From NCBI GenBank assembly GCA_050486265.1, contig JBJHCY010000002.1:124001-188000 (forward strand): a stretch of DNA of 64,000 bases, in the 5' to 3' direction. The notes under the pieces were generated by a model. That model made no database searches. It saw only the letters and a program-made list of their open reading frames with translations, and was not told the DNA's origin. This document shows, piece after piece, positions 8,837-18,193 of the stretch (position 1 is the first letter of the stretch; every line of letters begins with the position of its first letter). Made by a program: the position numbers and the translations under genes. The DNA is from SLFH01 sp050486265 (GTDB taxonomy: Bacteria; Planctomycetota; Phycisphaerae; Phycisphaerales; UBA1924).

Positions 8837-10747
8837 ATGCCCTCAGACCGCGCCGATCGACTGGCCGACGCGTTCGAGGCTGTCGTATCGGCCGAGGGCG
8901 ACGAGCGCCGCCGCGTGCTCGATGAGCACTGCCGCGCCGATCCGGAGATTGCAGCGGAACTCCGCAAGCTCGTTGCGGCCGACGAGGCCAACCCCGAGCC
9001 CGAGGACGAGTCGCCGCTGCTTCCCGTCGCTTCGGCCGTGATCAGCGACGAGCCGTTCAAGCCCGGCGACCGCGTCGGCTCGTGCGTGATCCGCCGGAGG
9101 ATCGCCAAGGGCGGGATGTCGGTCGTGTACGAGGCGGTGCAGGAGGGGCCGAACCGGCGCGTGGCGCTGAAGGTCATGCGAAGGGGGCTCAGCGAGGGCG
9201 ACTCGAAGCGATTCCAGCTCGAGATGCGGGTGCTCGCACGCCTCAAGCACGAGGCGGTCGCGCAGATCTACGAGGTCGGCGTCCACCACGCGCCCGACGG
9301 CGAGATCCCGTACTTCGTGATGGAGCTGGTGCACCGGGGACGCTCGATCACCGACGCGGCGCGGGGCATGCCGCTGCGCCAGCGGCTGCAGCTTTTCTCG
9401 ACGGTCTGCCGCGCGATCCATCATGCGCACCAGCGTGCGGTGATCCACCGTGACATCAAGCCGGCGAACATCCTCGTCGACGACGAAGACCGGCCGAAGG
9501 TGCTGGACTTCGGGATCGCCTCGACGATGGACAACCAGCTCGCCGGAACGGTCGATCCGACCGAGCGGGTCGGGTTCGTCGCGGGGACCTGGGAGTACAT
9601 GAGCCCCGAGCAGTGCGATGTCGACCGTGCCGACATCGACACGCGCGCGGATGTCTACGCGCTGGGCGTGCTGCTGTACGAGATGCTGGCCGACAAAAGG
9701 CCGCTGCGGTTCAACCCCGACGAGCAGACGCCGATCGAGTCGGCGCGGATCGTGCGCGAGGAGCCGCGCACGCCGATCGGCGAGGTCGTGCCCGGTCTGC
9801 ACGCGGATCTTCGGGCGATCGTGAGCAAGGCGATCGCGATCGACCGCGACGAGCGGTACCAGCAGGCGTCGGAGCTCGCCGACGACATCGACCGGTACCT
9901 GCGCCGTGAGCCGGTCTCGGCTCGACGCGCCGGGGCGACGCGACGGTTGGTGATGTTTGTCCGGCGCAACCCGGCGCCCTCGGTTTCGCTGATGCTCCTG
10001 GGCGTTGTGCTGCTGGCGTTCGCGATGGTCTCGACGGTGCTCTGGCGCCGGGCCCAGACGAACTTCGCTGTCGCCGAGGAGCAGCGGGTGATCCTCGAGC
10101 GTGAGCGGGCGGAGCTTCAGGAGGCCAACGAAGCCCTCGACGAGCAGCGGCAAACCGCCAACGCCATCCGCGAGATCCTGGTGGACATCCTCGAGGAGGG
10201 CAACCAGCCCCGCGCCGGCACGCTGAACCCGCCGACGGTCGTCGAGGCGGTCGAGGACTATCTCGCGCGTCGATCGGGCAGGGTTTCTGAGTTTCCCGCC
10301 GCCGAGGCGGTCGTCCGCGTCGCTCTCGCCCGCGCGTACCGCAACCAGGCGAAGTACGACGACGCGGCGAGGGAGTACCGGCGGGCGGTGGGGCTGTGGT
10401 CCGACGCGGGCCCCCGATTTCTGGATTCGGCGCAGTGGGCGAGGCTGGGGCTGATCGACGCCCACCTCGACGCGGGCGACGACGAGCAGGCCGAGGCGCT
10501 CGCCCGTGTGGTCATCACGATCGACGGGCAGAACACCGGGGGGATGGGCGTGGGCGTGCGTCTGGCCCGGGCGCAGATCGCTCTCGCCCAGGCGCAGCTC
10601 GGGCTGGGGAGGCCGGAGGCGGCGTGGCGTTCGATCGAGGCGGCGGGGGCCCTGATCGAGGGGATGGAGGCCGGGTCGGCCGAGGCGCTGCGCTGGCGCT
10701 TTGAGCAGGTTCGAGAGGGACTCGAAAGCGCGCGGGGACGGGGCTGA
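8837..10747 (+). CDS. Transmembrane Ser/Thr protein kinase with C-terminal repeat region
   Basis: A 636-residue Hanks-type kinase of the PknB group. After about 80 residues come the glycine loop IAKGGMSVVYEA, the ATP-binding Lys112 in VALKVM, the catalytic loop HRDIKPAN (Asp206, Asn211) and DFG at 224-226, so it should be active. A single membrane segment lies near residues 378-396. Beyond it are a coiled stretch (AEEQRVILERERAELQEANE) and weak TPR-like helices to the end. The catalytic half faces the cytoplasm and the repeat half the periplasm. It lies directly behind the ECF sigma factor, a common planctomycete pairing in which the kinase is the likely input to the sigma factor. Confidence 0.93.
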   Translation: MPSDRADRLADAFEAVVSAEGDERRRVLDEHCRADPEIAAELRKLVAADEANPEPEDESPLLPVASAVISDEPFKPGDRVGSCVIRRRIAKGGMSVVYEAVQEGPNRRVALKVMRRGLSEGDSKRFQLEMRVLARLKHEAVAQIYEVGVHHAPDGEIPYFVMELVHRGRSITDAARGMPLRQRLQLFSTVCRAIHHAHQRAVIHRDIKPANILVDDEDRPKVLDFGIASTMDNQLAGTVDPTERVGFVAGTWEYMSPEQCDVDRADIDTRADVYALGVLLYEMLADKRPLRFNPDEQTPIESARIVREEPRTPIGEVVPGLHADLRAIVSKAIAIDRDERYQQASELADDIDRYLRREPVSARRAGATRRLVMFVRRNPAPSVSLMLLGVVLLAFAMVSTVLWRRAQTNFAVAEEQRVILERERAELQEANEALDEQRQTANAIREILVDILEEGNQPRAGTLNPPTVVEAVEDYLARRSGRVSEFPAAEAVVRVALARAYRNQAKYDDAAREYRRAVGLWSDAGPRFLDSAQWARLGLIDAHLDAGDDEQAEALARVVITIDGQNTGGMGVGVRLARAQIALAQAQLGLGRPEAAWRSIEAAGALIEGMEAGSAEALRWRFEQVREGLESARGRG

Positions 10748-11074
10748 TTTTCAAGACCGAGCGCTCTGTCGTTTCTGCTGCGTGCGACGGCCCGCACGCG
10801 TTCTGGGCGGGGGTTGCGGCGGGGGTCTGCGCCCGGAAGCGGGTGGCTGTCTTAGGGGCGCGGCCGCGGGTAGCGGGCCCCCGGGATCTGCGGGTGGTTG
10901 TCGCAGACCGACCGCTGTGCGCGACGGAATCGTCGTGTGCAGAGCAACGCGTCCAAAGTCGCCATACAGAATCGACGACAAACCCGTTGCAACCGGCCCG
11001 CGATCGGTGTTCGCGACCGGCACCCCCAAGATTGCCGCCAATGAACCTGGCGGCCGACCCCTGGAGCAACGGTG
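10748..11074. other. Intergenic region upstream of the secretin
   Basis: No supported gene. The first part is very G-rich (GGGGGTTGCGGCGGGGGTCT near 10807). The last 100 bases are less biased and presumably contain the secretin promoter. GGAG at 11063 is the best ribosome-binding site, eight bases before ATG 11075. No strong terminator was found. Confidence 0.3.
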
Positions 11075-13588
11075 ATGAACCTCAAGCGACGCCTCTTTGC
11101 CGATGGCCAGTTTCCGCGGCGTGTGGCGCAGGGCGCCGCAGCCCTCGCGCTGTTCGCCGGCGCCCCGATCGCGCTCGCCCAGAGCGGGGTCGAGGACGCT
11201 GCGGACTCGAACGACGTCTTTGTCAGCGAGTTCGACCTGGTGAACCTCACGGTCCGGGACGAAGACCTGACGACGGTGCTGCAGATGCTCTCGATGCAGA
11301 GCCAGCGGAGCATCGTGGCGACCCAGAATGTCTCGGGACGCGTGACCGCGAACCTGTACTCGGTCACCTTCGGCGAGGCGCTGGACGCGATCCTGCTGTA
11401 CAACGGGTTTGGGTACTACGAAGAAGGGAACACGATCTTCGTGATGCCGATCGAGGAGATCCAGGCCCGCGAGGCGGCGCGGATGCGTCGCGTGAGCCGC
11501 GTGATCGCCCTGAACTATCTCAACGCTGTGGACGCGGCCCAGTTCGTCTCGCCGCTGCTCTCTGACGGCGGCACGATCACGACGATCGGCGCGACGCCGG
11601 ACTTTTCGATGGGGAGCGAGTTGCCGACGGGCAAGGACAACTACGCCTCCGAGGCCCGCCTGGTCATCAACGACTTCGAGGACAACATCGAGGTGGTCAG
11701 GGAGCTGCTCTCCTCGCTGGACACCCGCCCCGCGCAGGTGCTCGTCGAGGCGACGATCCTGCAGAGCTCGATCAGCGAGGCCAACGCTTTCGGTATCGAT
11801 TTCTCGATCCTCGGCGGCCTTGACTTCATCGACTTCACCGACATCGGCGGCCCGCTCAGCGTCGTCGACGGCCTGATCACCGGCGGCGCCGGGGTCAGCA
11901 ACGGCGACGGTGACGGCGGCGGCGGCGGCGGCGCCATCCCCGACGACGGGCGCGGCGTGGCCATCGGCAGCACGGTCGGCAACACCCTCGGCAACGCTGG
12001 CTTCAAGGTCGGCGTCGTCAACGACTCGTTCGCCGTGTTCATGCGTCTGCTCGACGAGGTGGGCGACACGACGATCATCAGCAACCCGAAGGTGCTGACG
12101 CTCAACCGCCAGCCCGCCAGTGTGCAGGTCGGGCGTCGCGTTGGCTACCTCAGCACGACCACGACCGACACCGCGACGAGCCAGACCGTCGAGTTCCTCG
12201 ACACGGGCACGCAGCTGTACTTCCGCCCCTTCGTGACCAACGAGGGCTTCATCCGGATGGAGCTGCGTCCGAAGGTGAGCCAGCCGATCATCCGGACCGT
12301 CAGCGACTCCTCGGGCCGGACGCTGACCATCCCAGACGAGGACACCAGCCAGCTCGTGACGAATGTCTTGGTGCGAGACGGGCAGACGATCGTGCTCGGC
12401 GGCCTGTTCACCGAGCGCACCGCCTCGACCCGTCGCCAGGTGCCGTTCGTTGGCGACCTGCCGCTGGTCGGCGCAGCGTTCAGGGGCCACAGCGACTCGA
12501 CGGACCGCGCGGAGATCATCTTCATGATCACGCCGACGATCCTGAACGATCAGATCCTGCTCGAGCAGGGCGAGCGTGCGAAGGAATTGGTGCACAACTC
12601 CCGCGCCGGCGCCAGAGAGGGTCTCTTGCCCTGGAGCCGCGAGCGTCAGTCGTCGCAGCTTCTGATCGAGGCGGAGCGTCTGGCCTCGCAGGGCCGGACC
12701 GAGCAGGCGCTCAACCGGGTGCAGCGTTCGCTCTCCCTGCATCCGAATCAACCCGAGGCGATCGGGCTCCGCACCCGCCTGATGAACGAGCAGACACATT
12801 GGCCGACCCGGAGCCTGCTCAACGAGATCATCCACGAGGAGGCCTCGCAGCGTGCGACCACCTACGGCTTCAGCGACGAGGCCGACGGGTTCGAGGTCGC
12901 CTCAGACGAGCAGACCGAGAAGGTCGCCGGCGTCGTCGCCAAGACCTCGACCGGCAAGGCCGAGTCGATCGACCCGCCCCTGACCCCGCTGACCGACGAG
13001 GGCGAGGAGACCTACCCCGTTCCGCCGTCGCAGCGGTTCGGCCCCGCGGACTTCTCGTGGGTTGGCGACGAGCTTCACCTGCCGCCGTCGCGTGAGTTCT
13101 TGGTCTCGACCGAGGACGACGCGCCCTCTTCCGACGCGTCTGTCGCGCCGGCGGAGACGGCCGACGCCGGCGAGGTGAGCCGCGAGCTGCCCGAGAACTT
13201 CCGCGAGATGGCCCGCGATGCGGCCGAGCGTTACGAGCGTGAGCGTGCCGAGGAGCGTCGGGCCCAGCCCCGCCGGACCTCGACGACGCGGAGCAACGAG
13301 GACTTCATCGATCAGTACCTGACGATGACGGGGCGCGGGGCGCAGCCGACCGAGGCGCAGACCCCGTCGAGCGAGTCGCCCACGCAGCTCGCCGACGCGG
13401 ACACCGCCGCCGAGGAGAGCTTCGACCGCAACGCGAGCTCGATCGATCCGGACACCTTCACCTTCTTCAATATCTTCGACCGCGAGTTGGCCAACAGCTT
13501 CCGTCGGGCGGCGCTCCGTGCGTACCGCGAGATGCGGGACTCGGGGACCGAGATCACCGGCGTTCCCGAGAGCGGGGGCAATGACTGA
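11075..13588 (+). CDS. Secretin (GspD/PilQ family) with long acidic C-terminal tail
   Basis: An 837-residue outer-membrane secretin for type II secretion or type IV pili. The Sec signal peptide is residues 1-34 or so. An N0/STN-like domain follows (FDLVNLTVRDEDLTTVLQML), then an N1-like domain (VIALNYLNAVDAAQFVSPLL) and the C-terminal secretin barrel. The barrel contains a glycine-rich insert near residue 285, PKVLTLNRQPASVQVG and the signature VRDGQTIVLGGLFTE. After about residue 510 comes TPR-like sequence (ASQGRTEQALNRVQRSL), then roughly 200 acidic, low-complexity residues. ATG 11075 is preferred to the adjacent GTG 11072. A terminator and a TPR lipoprotein follow; a pilotin-like role for that protein is possible. 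The matching ATPases and prepilins are at 56.6-64 kb. Confidence 0.9.
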   Translation: MNLKRRLFADGQFPRRVAQGAAALALFAGAPIALAQSGVEDAADSNDVFVSEFDLVNLTVRDEDLTTVLQMLSMQSQRSIVATQNVSGRVTANLYSVTFGEALDAILLYNGFGYYEEGNTIFVMPIEEIQAREAARMRRVSRVIALNYLNAVDAAQFVSPLLSDGGTITTIGATPDFSMGSELPTGKDNYASEARLVINDFEDNIEVVRELLSSLDTRPAQVLVEATILQSSISEANAFGIDFSILGGLDFIDFTDIGGPLSVVDGLITGGAGVSNGDGDGGGGGGAIPDDGRGVAIGSTVGNTLGNAGFKVGVVNDSFAVFMRLLDEVGDTTIISNPKVLTLNRQPASVQVGRRVGYLSTTTTDTATSQTVEFLDTGTQLYFRPFVTNEGFIRMELRPKVSQPIIRTVSDSSGRTLTIPDEDTSQLVTNVLVRDGQTIVLGGLFTERTASTRRQVPFVGDLPLVGAAFRGHSDSTDRAEIIFMITPTILNDQILLEQGERAKELVHNSRAGAREGLLPWSRERQSSQLLIEAERLASQGRTEQALNRVQRSLSLHPNQPEAIGLRTRLMNEQTHWPTRSLLNEIIHEEASQRATTYGFSDEADGFEVASDEQTEKVAGVVAKTSTGKAESIDPPLTPLTDEGEETYPVPPSQRFGPADFSWVGDELHLPPSREFLVSTEDDAPSSDASVAPAETADAGEVSRELPENFREMARDAAERYERERAEERRAQPRRTSTTRSNEDFIDQYLTMTGRGAQPTEAQTPSSESPTQLADADTAAEESFDRNASSIDPDTFTFFNIFDRELANSFRRAALRAYREMRDSGTEITGVPESGGND

Positions 13589-13609
13589 AGCCGAAGGACC
13601 GAAAGCCGG

Positions 13610-13637
13610 GGCCCGGGTGCTCAACCCGGGCCTTTTT
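13610..13637 (+). terminator. Rho-independent terminator after the secretin
   Basis: A perfect 9-bp stem (GGCCCGGGT at 13610-13618 with ACCCGGGCC at 13624-13632), loop GCTCA, then five T residues. It lies 21 bases after the secretin stop. Confidence 0.9.
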
Positions 13638-13698
13638 CGGCCCGATATCACGCCGGTGAACTGAACGACACGCAACCTCCAACCGGAGACAAAGACCC

Positions 13699-14937
13699 AT
13701 GCCCCGCAAGAACGCAAGGATGCTGCTGGTTTCCCTGGTCTGCTCGGCCGGCCTGCTGACGGGCTGCACGCAGAGCAACCGGAACAAGGAGCATGTCAGC
13801 ACCGCGAAGGCCAAGGCCGACGCGATGAAGGCCGGCACCGAGTTCCAGATGGCCCACCAGGCCTTCCTCGCCGGCGACCTCTCCAAGGCCAGGACCAAGG
13901 TCGAGCAGTCGCTGGCGCTGAACCCGAATGTCGCCCGCTCGCATGTGCTCCGCGGCCGGATCCTGATGGAGCAGGCTCAGCTGGGCCCCGCCCTCGAGGC
14001 GATGGAGATGGCCAAGGCCGTCAACAACGAATTCGCCGAGGCCTGGTACTACGAGGGGATCGTCTTCGAGCGTCTGACCCAGCGTGAGCGGGCGCTGGAC
14101 AGCTTCGTGACCGCGGCCCGCCTGGACAGCACCAACGCCGGCTACCACATCGCCGCGGCCGAGGTGTTCGTCGACCTCGGGCGCTACGACGACGCGGAGG
14201 CGTTCCTTTACGGGGCGGGCTCGCAGTTCGAGCACAACCCCGGCGTGCGTCACACGCTCGGACAGATCGCGATGCTGCAGGGCGACTTCGAAGGCGCAGC
14301 GGTGCTCTTCAACGAGGCTCGCCTGTTGGCTCCCGACGAGTTGGCGATTGTCGAGGACCTGGTCGACGCGCAGATCCGCTCGGGCCGCTTCAACGACGCG
14401 GAGGGCAACCTCTCCCGCCTGCTCAGCCGCACCGACTACAAGGACCGGCGCGACCTCAAGCACCTTCGCGCCAACTGCCTCATCGAGCTCGACCGCTTCA
14501 GCGAGGCGCGTCAGTTGCTCATCGAGCTGACCAACGACAACGGCGGCGCCAACGATGTCGAGGCCTGGATCAAGCTCGGGCGAGTGAGCGTCGCGATGCG
14601 CGACGAGCGTCTGCTCCGCAGGTGCGCCCAGCGTGCGATCGCGATCGCGCCCAATCGGGCCGACGGGCACATGCTCATGGGCGTCTCGCTCCGTCTGCAG
14701 GACCGGAACGAGGACGCGCTCCGCAGCGTCGACAGGGCGATCAACGCCGAGCCCGGGAACATCAACGCCCACACCATGCGGGGCATGATCCTCCAGGACC
14801 TCGGTCGCACGGTCCACGCCCGCGAGGCATTCCGCAACGCGCTGGCGATCGACCCCAACAATCAGACCGTGCGGGCGCTGGCCCGCGGCGGCTCGTCCAG
14901 CCCCGTCGCCACGGTCCCGACCGACGGCAACGACTGA
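13699..14937 (+). CDS. TPR-repeat lipoprotein
   Basis: A 412-residue protein with a signal peptide ending in a lipobox (AGLLTGC, Cys near residue 25) and then consecutive TPR units to the C-terminus. Examples are FLAGDLSKARTKVEQSLALN, LDSFVTAARLDSTNAGYH and ALRSVDRAINAEPGNINAH. TPR lipoproteins are often assembly factors for secretins or outer-membrane machinery (PilF/PilW pilotins are TPR lipoproteins), and the position behind a secretin fits this. That role is inferred. The start is at ATG 13699, with CCGGAGACAAAG upstream as ribosome-binding site. Confidence 0.88.
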   Translation: MPRKNARMLLVSLVCSAGLLTGCTQSNRNKEHVSTAKAKADAMKAGTEFQMAHQAFLAGDLSKARTKVEQSLALNPNVARSHVLRGRILMEQAQLGPALEAMEMAKAVNNEFAEAWYYEGIVFERLTQRERALDSFVTAARLDSTNAGYHIAAAEVFVDLGRYDDAEAFLYGAGSQFEHNPGVRHTLGQIAMLQGDFEGAAVLFNEARLLAPDELAIVEDLVDAQIRSGRFNDAEGNLSRLLSRTDYKDRRDLKHLRANCLIELDRFSEARQLLIELTNDNGGANDVEAWIKLGRVSVAMRDERLLRRCAQRAIAIAPNRADGHMLMGVSLRLQDRNEDALRSVDRAINAEPGNINAHTMRGMILQDLGRTVHAREAFRNALAIDPNNQTVRALARGGSSSPVATVPTDGND

Positions 14938-14958
14938 GCCTTCCCCGCGAGAAGCCCT

Positions 14959-16803
14959 TCAGGCGGGCCTCAGGTCCACCAGCAGGGGCTCGACGCGGCA
15001 CATCCCGTTCCACCGGTTGAGCCCCGGCGTGACGATCGCTTCGATCCTCGCGCCGGGGCTCATCCCTTGCAGACGCTCGGCCCAGCGCCAGCCAAGGAGC
15101 TGGACGGTCTGTCTGCCGTCGGTCACCGTCAGGCGGGCGTGGTCGCCGGCGGATCCGAAGTAGCGGGGCGGCGCGCTCATCCGCAGTCCGCGGAGGCGCA
15201 CCTGCACCGAGGGGTTGTCGCGGCCGAACGGCTCCATGCGCGCCAGTTCGGTGATCGAGTCGATCGTCAGCTCGCCGAGCGTCGCGTCGGTGTCGTAGCG
15301 GGTGGCGCGCACGAGGTCGCGCGGCGCGAGCTGGGCGTTGGTGCGCTCGATGAAGCGATCGGTAAAGGCTTCGAGGTCGCCGGTCCTGAGGCGGAGTCCC
15401 GCGGCCATGTCGTGCCCGCCGTAGCCGGCCAGGAGATCGGCGCAGTCGGTCAGCGCCGCGTGGAGGCTGAAGCCGTCGATCGATCGTCCCGAGCCCGCGG
15501 TGAGCTCGGCCGCCCGCTGCATGAGGATCACCGGGCGGGCGAAGCGCTCGACCAGCCTGGAACAGACGATGCCGACCACGCCGGGGTGCCAGTCTTCATG
15601 GGCGAGGACGATCGCGCGCCTGTCGTCGCCGGTCATGCCGGAGGCCTCGGCGAGTTCGCAGGCCTGCTCGAAGATTGTTTTCTCGACGCGACGCCGCTGG
15701 TCGTTCTGGCGGGCGAGTTGCGCCGCGAGCTCCGCCGCCCGCTCGCCGCTGGCCGTGGTCAGCAGTTCGACGGTGTCGCGCGCGTGCCCGAGGCGCCCGC
15801 AGGCGTTGATCCTCGGCGCCAGGCGGAAGGCGACATCCTCGCAGCGCACCTTCTCGCTGCCCAGATCGCACGCATCGACCAGCGCCTTGAGCCCGCCCAA
15901 AGGCGATTCCTTGATCCGGCCGAGCCCGAACTTGGCGATCGCCCGGTTCTCGTCGGTGAGCGGCACCACATCCGCGACCGATCCGAGCGCAGCGAGGGCC
16001 AAGAGCTCGATCAGCAGCGCCCGGAGCCCGGGCTCGACCTTGGCTGCGCCGGACTTCATCGTGCACATCCGCCAGGCGAGCTTGTACGCGACACCTGCGC
16101 CGCAGAGGCCTTCGAACGGGTACGCCGAGCCGGGGGCGCGGGGATGAACGATCGCGAAGGCGTCGGGCAGGTCCCCCTCGTCCGCCGGCGGGTTGTGGTG
16201 GTCGGTGATGATCAGGTCGACGCCGAGTCTTCGCGCCGCCTTCGCCGGCCCGACGGCCGTGATCCCGCAATCCACCGAAACGATCAGCGTGCAGCCGCTC
16301 TCGGCGAGCGAGGCGATCGCCTCTTCGTGCAGCCCGTAGCCCTCGTCGAGGCGGTGGGGGACATAGCAGACGATCTGCCCCCCGCCCTCGGCCCTGCCCT
16401 CGAAACTGGGTGCCGCCTCGGGGCGGATCGCCGTCATCGTGTGGTAGAGGATGGCGGTCGCGGTGGCGCCGTCGGCGTCGTAGTCGCCGTAGATCGCGAT
16501 GCGTTCGCCCCGTTCCATGGCCGCGAGGATGCGTTCGGCGGCCCGGTCGAGGCCGGGCATCAGCGAGGGATCGTGGAGGTGGCCGAGGCTAGGGTGGAGG
16601 TAGGCCCCCGCGGCCATTTCACCGACGACCCCTCTGGCCGCGAGCACCCGGTCGAGCAGTGAGAGGCCCGGCGCAGGGGCCCCGGGGGCGCGGGGCGACC
16701 ATCGAAAGAGCATGCCGCGGTCGTCTTGGGCGGGGTGGTCTCCCGGAAGGGCCCCCTGTGGCGTCGCGGTTGTCTGGGCTGTACTGTCGGCGGGGGTCGG
16801 CAT
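14959..16803 (-). CDS. recJ: Single-stranded-DNA-specific exonuclease RecJ
   Basis: 614 residues from ATG 16803. A DHH-superfamily 5'-3' exonuclease acting on single-stranded DNA in recombination and mismatch repair. Motifs: DYDADG at 107-112, VSVDCG near 176, DHH at 201-203 (LIITDHHNPP), then HEDWHPGVVGIVCSRL and GRSIDGFSLHAAL with AGYGGHDMAAG, the DHHA1 domain. An upstream in-frame ATG at 17169 would run through the divergent adenosyltransferase gene and is rejected; ATG 16713 is possible but would leave no ribosome-binding site. It converges on the TPR lipoprotein gene, with 21 bases between the stops. Confidence 0.95.
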   Translation of the reverse strand: MPTPADSTAQTTATPQGALPGDHPAQDDRGMLFRWSPRAPGAPAPGLSLLDRVLAARGVVGEMAAGAYLHPSLGHLHDPSLMPGLDRAAERILAAMERGERIAIYGDYDADGATATAILYHTMTAIRPEAAPSFEGRAEGGGQIVCYVPHRLDEGYGLHEEAIASLAESGCTLIVSVDCGITAVGPAKAARRLGVDLIITDHHNPPADEGDLPDAFAIVHPRAPGSAYPFEGLCGAGVAYKLAWRMCTMKSGAAKVEPGLRALLIELLALAALGSVADVVPLTDENRAIAKFGLGRIKESPLGGLKALVDACDLGSEKVRCEDVAFRLAPRINACGRLGHARDTVELLTTASGERAAELAAQLARQNDQRRRVEKTIFEQACELAEASGMTGDDRRAIVLAHEDWHPGVVGIVCSRLVERFARPVILMQRAAELTAGSGRSIDGFSLHAALTDCADLLAGYGGHDMAAGLRLRTGDLEAFTDRFIERTNAQLAPRDLVRATRYDTDATLGELTIDSITELARMEPFGRDNPSVQVRLRGLRMSAPPRYFGSAGDHARLTVTDGRQTVQLLGWRWAERLQGMSPGARIEAIVTPGLNRWNGMCRVEPLLVDLRPA

Positions 16804-16846
16804 CCGTGCCTGTCTCTCTCCTGCCCTTCTCGAAAGGACGGCGTTG

Positions 16847-17461
16847 ATGGTCAAGCTCAACAAGATATACACCCGCACCGGCGACGACGGCACAACCGGC
16901 CTGGTGACCGGCGGGAGGGTGTCGAAAGCCTGTCCGAGGGTCGAGGCGTACGGCGCCGTCGACGAGGCGAACGCCGCGATCGGCCTGGCGATCGTCGAGG
17001 CCTGCCGCCCGACCGCCACGGCCCCGACCGACCGCGCGATCGCGGACCTCTTGCGCTCGATCCAGCACGACCTGTTCGACCTCGGGGCGGACTTGGCGAC
17101 GCCGATCACCCCCGACCCCAACGACGACACTTCCCACCCGCCCCTCCGCATCGTCGAGGGCCAGACCAAGAGGCTGGAGGAGGCGATCGACCTTTACAAC
17201 GAGAAGCTCGAACCGCTCCAGAGCTTCGTGCTGCCCGGGGGCTCGCCGATCGCCGCGGCGTTGCACCTCGCCCGGACCGTCGTCCGGAGGGCCGAGCGTC
17301 ACGCGGTCCTGTTCCGTGAGGGCGGGGGGGCGGAGGCGGCCCACGACGAAGCGATCCGCTACCTCAACCGGCTGAGCGATCTGCTGTTTGTGCTCTGCCG
17401 CGTGGCGAACGACTTCGGGAGCACGGATGTGCTCTGGAAGCCGGGGAAGAACAGGGAGTAA
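16847..17461 (+). CDS. PduO-type ATP:cob(I)alamin adenosyltransferase
   Basis: 204 residues. Transfers the adenosyl group of ATP to cob(I)alamin to make coenzyme B12. The PduO family signature IYTRTGDDGTTGLVTGG opens the protein, followed by VEAYGAVDEANAAIG and, near the C-terminus, the arginine-rich ATP/cobalamin segment ARTVVRRAERHAV. The start at ATG 16847 has AAAGGA eight bases upstream. It is divergent from recJ, with only 43 bases between the start codons, so the promoters overlap. No B12-dependent enzyme is in the window. Confidence 0.94.
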   Translation: MVKLNKIYTRTGDDGTTGLVTGGRVSKACPRVEAYGAVDEANAAIGLAIVEACRPTATAPTDRAIADLLRSIQHDLFDLGADLATPITPDPNDDTSHPPLRIVEGQTKRLEEAIDLYNEKLEPLQSFVLPGGSPIAAALHLARTVVRRAERHAVLFREGGGAEAAHDEAIRYLNRLSDLLFVLCRVANDFGSTDVLWKPGKNRE

Positions 17462-17539
17462 GGGCCGCCCGCCCGCGGCGGGCGAGAAGGTCGAGCAGGA
17501 GAGCAGGCGATCAGGCGAGCTGTGCAAAGTCGCCCGGAA

Positions 17540-17578
17540 CCTTGACGCCGATCCCTGAGCGAAGCGAAGGGTCGGGTC
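17540..17578. repeat. 39-bp intergenic repeat, copy 1
   Basis: Starts CCTTGACGCCGA and ends AAGCGAAGGGTCGGGTC. It matches 19242-19280 at 34 of 39 positions by direct alignment. Both copies lie behind a plus-strand gene and before a converging minus-strand gene. No coding function is apparent. Confidence 0.65.
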
Positions 17579-17623
17579 TTTCTTTCGGAGTGTCTCTCAG
17601 TGAAGCCCCGTTGCGCGATGTTC

Positions 17624-17644
17624 GCCCGGGCGAGACTCCCGGGC
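17624..17644. terminator. Hairpin between convergent genes, possible terminator
   Basis: GCCCGGG at 17624-17630 pairs with CCCGGGC at 17638-17644 across a 7-base loop. No T-run follows on either strand, so termination is only suggested by the position between convergent genes. The rest of 17462-17719 holds the 39-bp repeat and a C-rich stretch (17684-17718) without coding sense. Confidence 0.35.
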
Positions 17645-17719
17645 CACGGTTGCTGCCCGCTACCCGCACTGCCGAAGGCAAGTGACCCCACACCCCACAA
17701 CCCACGCCCTACACCCCCC

Positions 17720-18055
17720 TCAGTCCTTCGTCCCCTTCACCCGCTCGGGGTCGGTGTACTTGACCAGGGCGTCGGCCATTCGGACGCCGTTGATGTTGGC
17801 GAGGGTCATCAGCCAGGCGAGGACATCTGCGAACTCTTCTTCGAGGTTCTTGCGTTGTTCGGGGGTGGGGGTCTGGCCGGGGCCGCACTCGTGGAGGCTT
17901 GTGGCGAGCTCGCCGACCTCCTCGATGAGCCACATGAATGTGCCGGGGGTGCCGCGGGCGCTGTCGGTGGCGTAGTAGCGCTGGCGGATGAGTTCCTGGA
18001 AGCGGTCGATGGTGAGGTCGGCGTTGGGCCGTTCGTGGGGCTGGTCGGTCGGCAT
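17720..18055 (-). CDS. MazG-like nucleotide pyrophosphohydrolase domain protein
   Basis: 111 residues, a single all-alpha NTP-pyrophosphatase domain of the MazG/iMazG group. The metal-binding acidic pattern is present as WLIEEVGELATSLHE and, about 30 residues later, LEEEFADVLAWLMTLAN (E-x-x-E then E-x-x-D). Such enzymes hydrolyse NTPs or dNTPs to monophosphate and pyrophosphate and remove aberrant nucleotides. It is divergent from rpsL, with 138 bases between the starts. Confidence 0.85.
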   Translation of the reverse strand: MPTDQPHERPNADLTIDRFQELIRQRYYATDSARGTPGTFMWLIEEVGELATSLHECGPGQTPTPEQRKNLEEEFADVLAWLMTLANINGVRMADALVKYTDPERVKGTKD

Positions 18056-18193
18056 GGTCGGAGGGTAGCGGACTGGCGATCTTGGAGTGGCTTGTTCGCT
18101 CGGGGGCTTGCCGGGCCCCTGTTGGCGGGTACCATTGTCCCCTTACAGAAATACCCGCGGCGTGGTTGCGCCGGGGACGGAGCAGGACAGTAC

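Noticed and set aside
16804..17169. A longer N-terminus for RecJ
   Set aside because: It would overlap the divergent adenosyltransferase gene almost completely and has no family resemblance; ATG 16803 is better.
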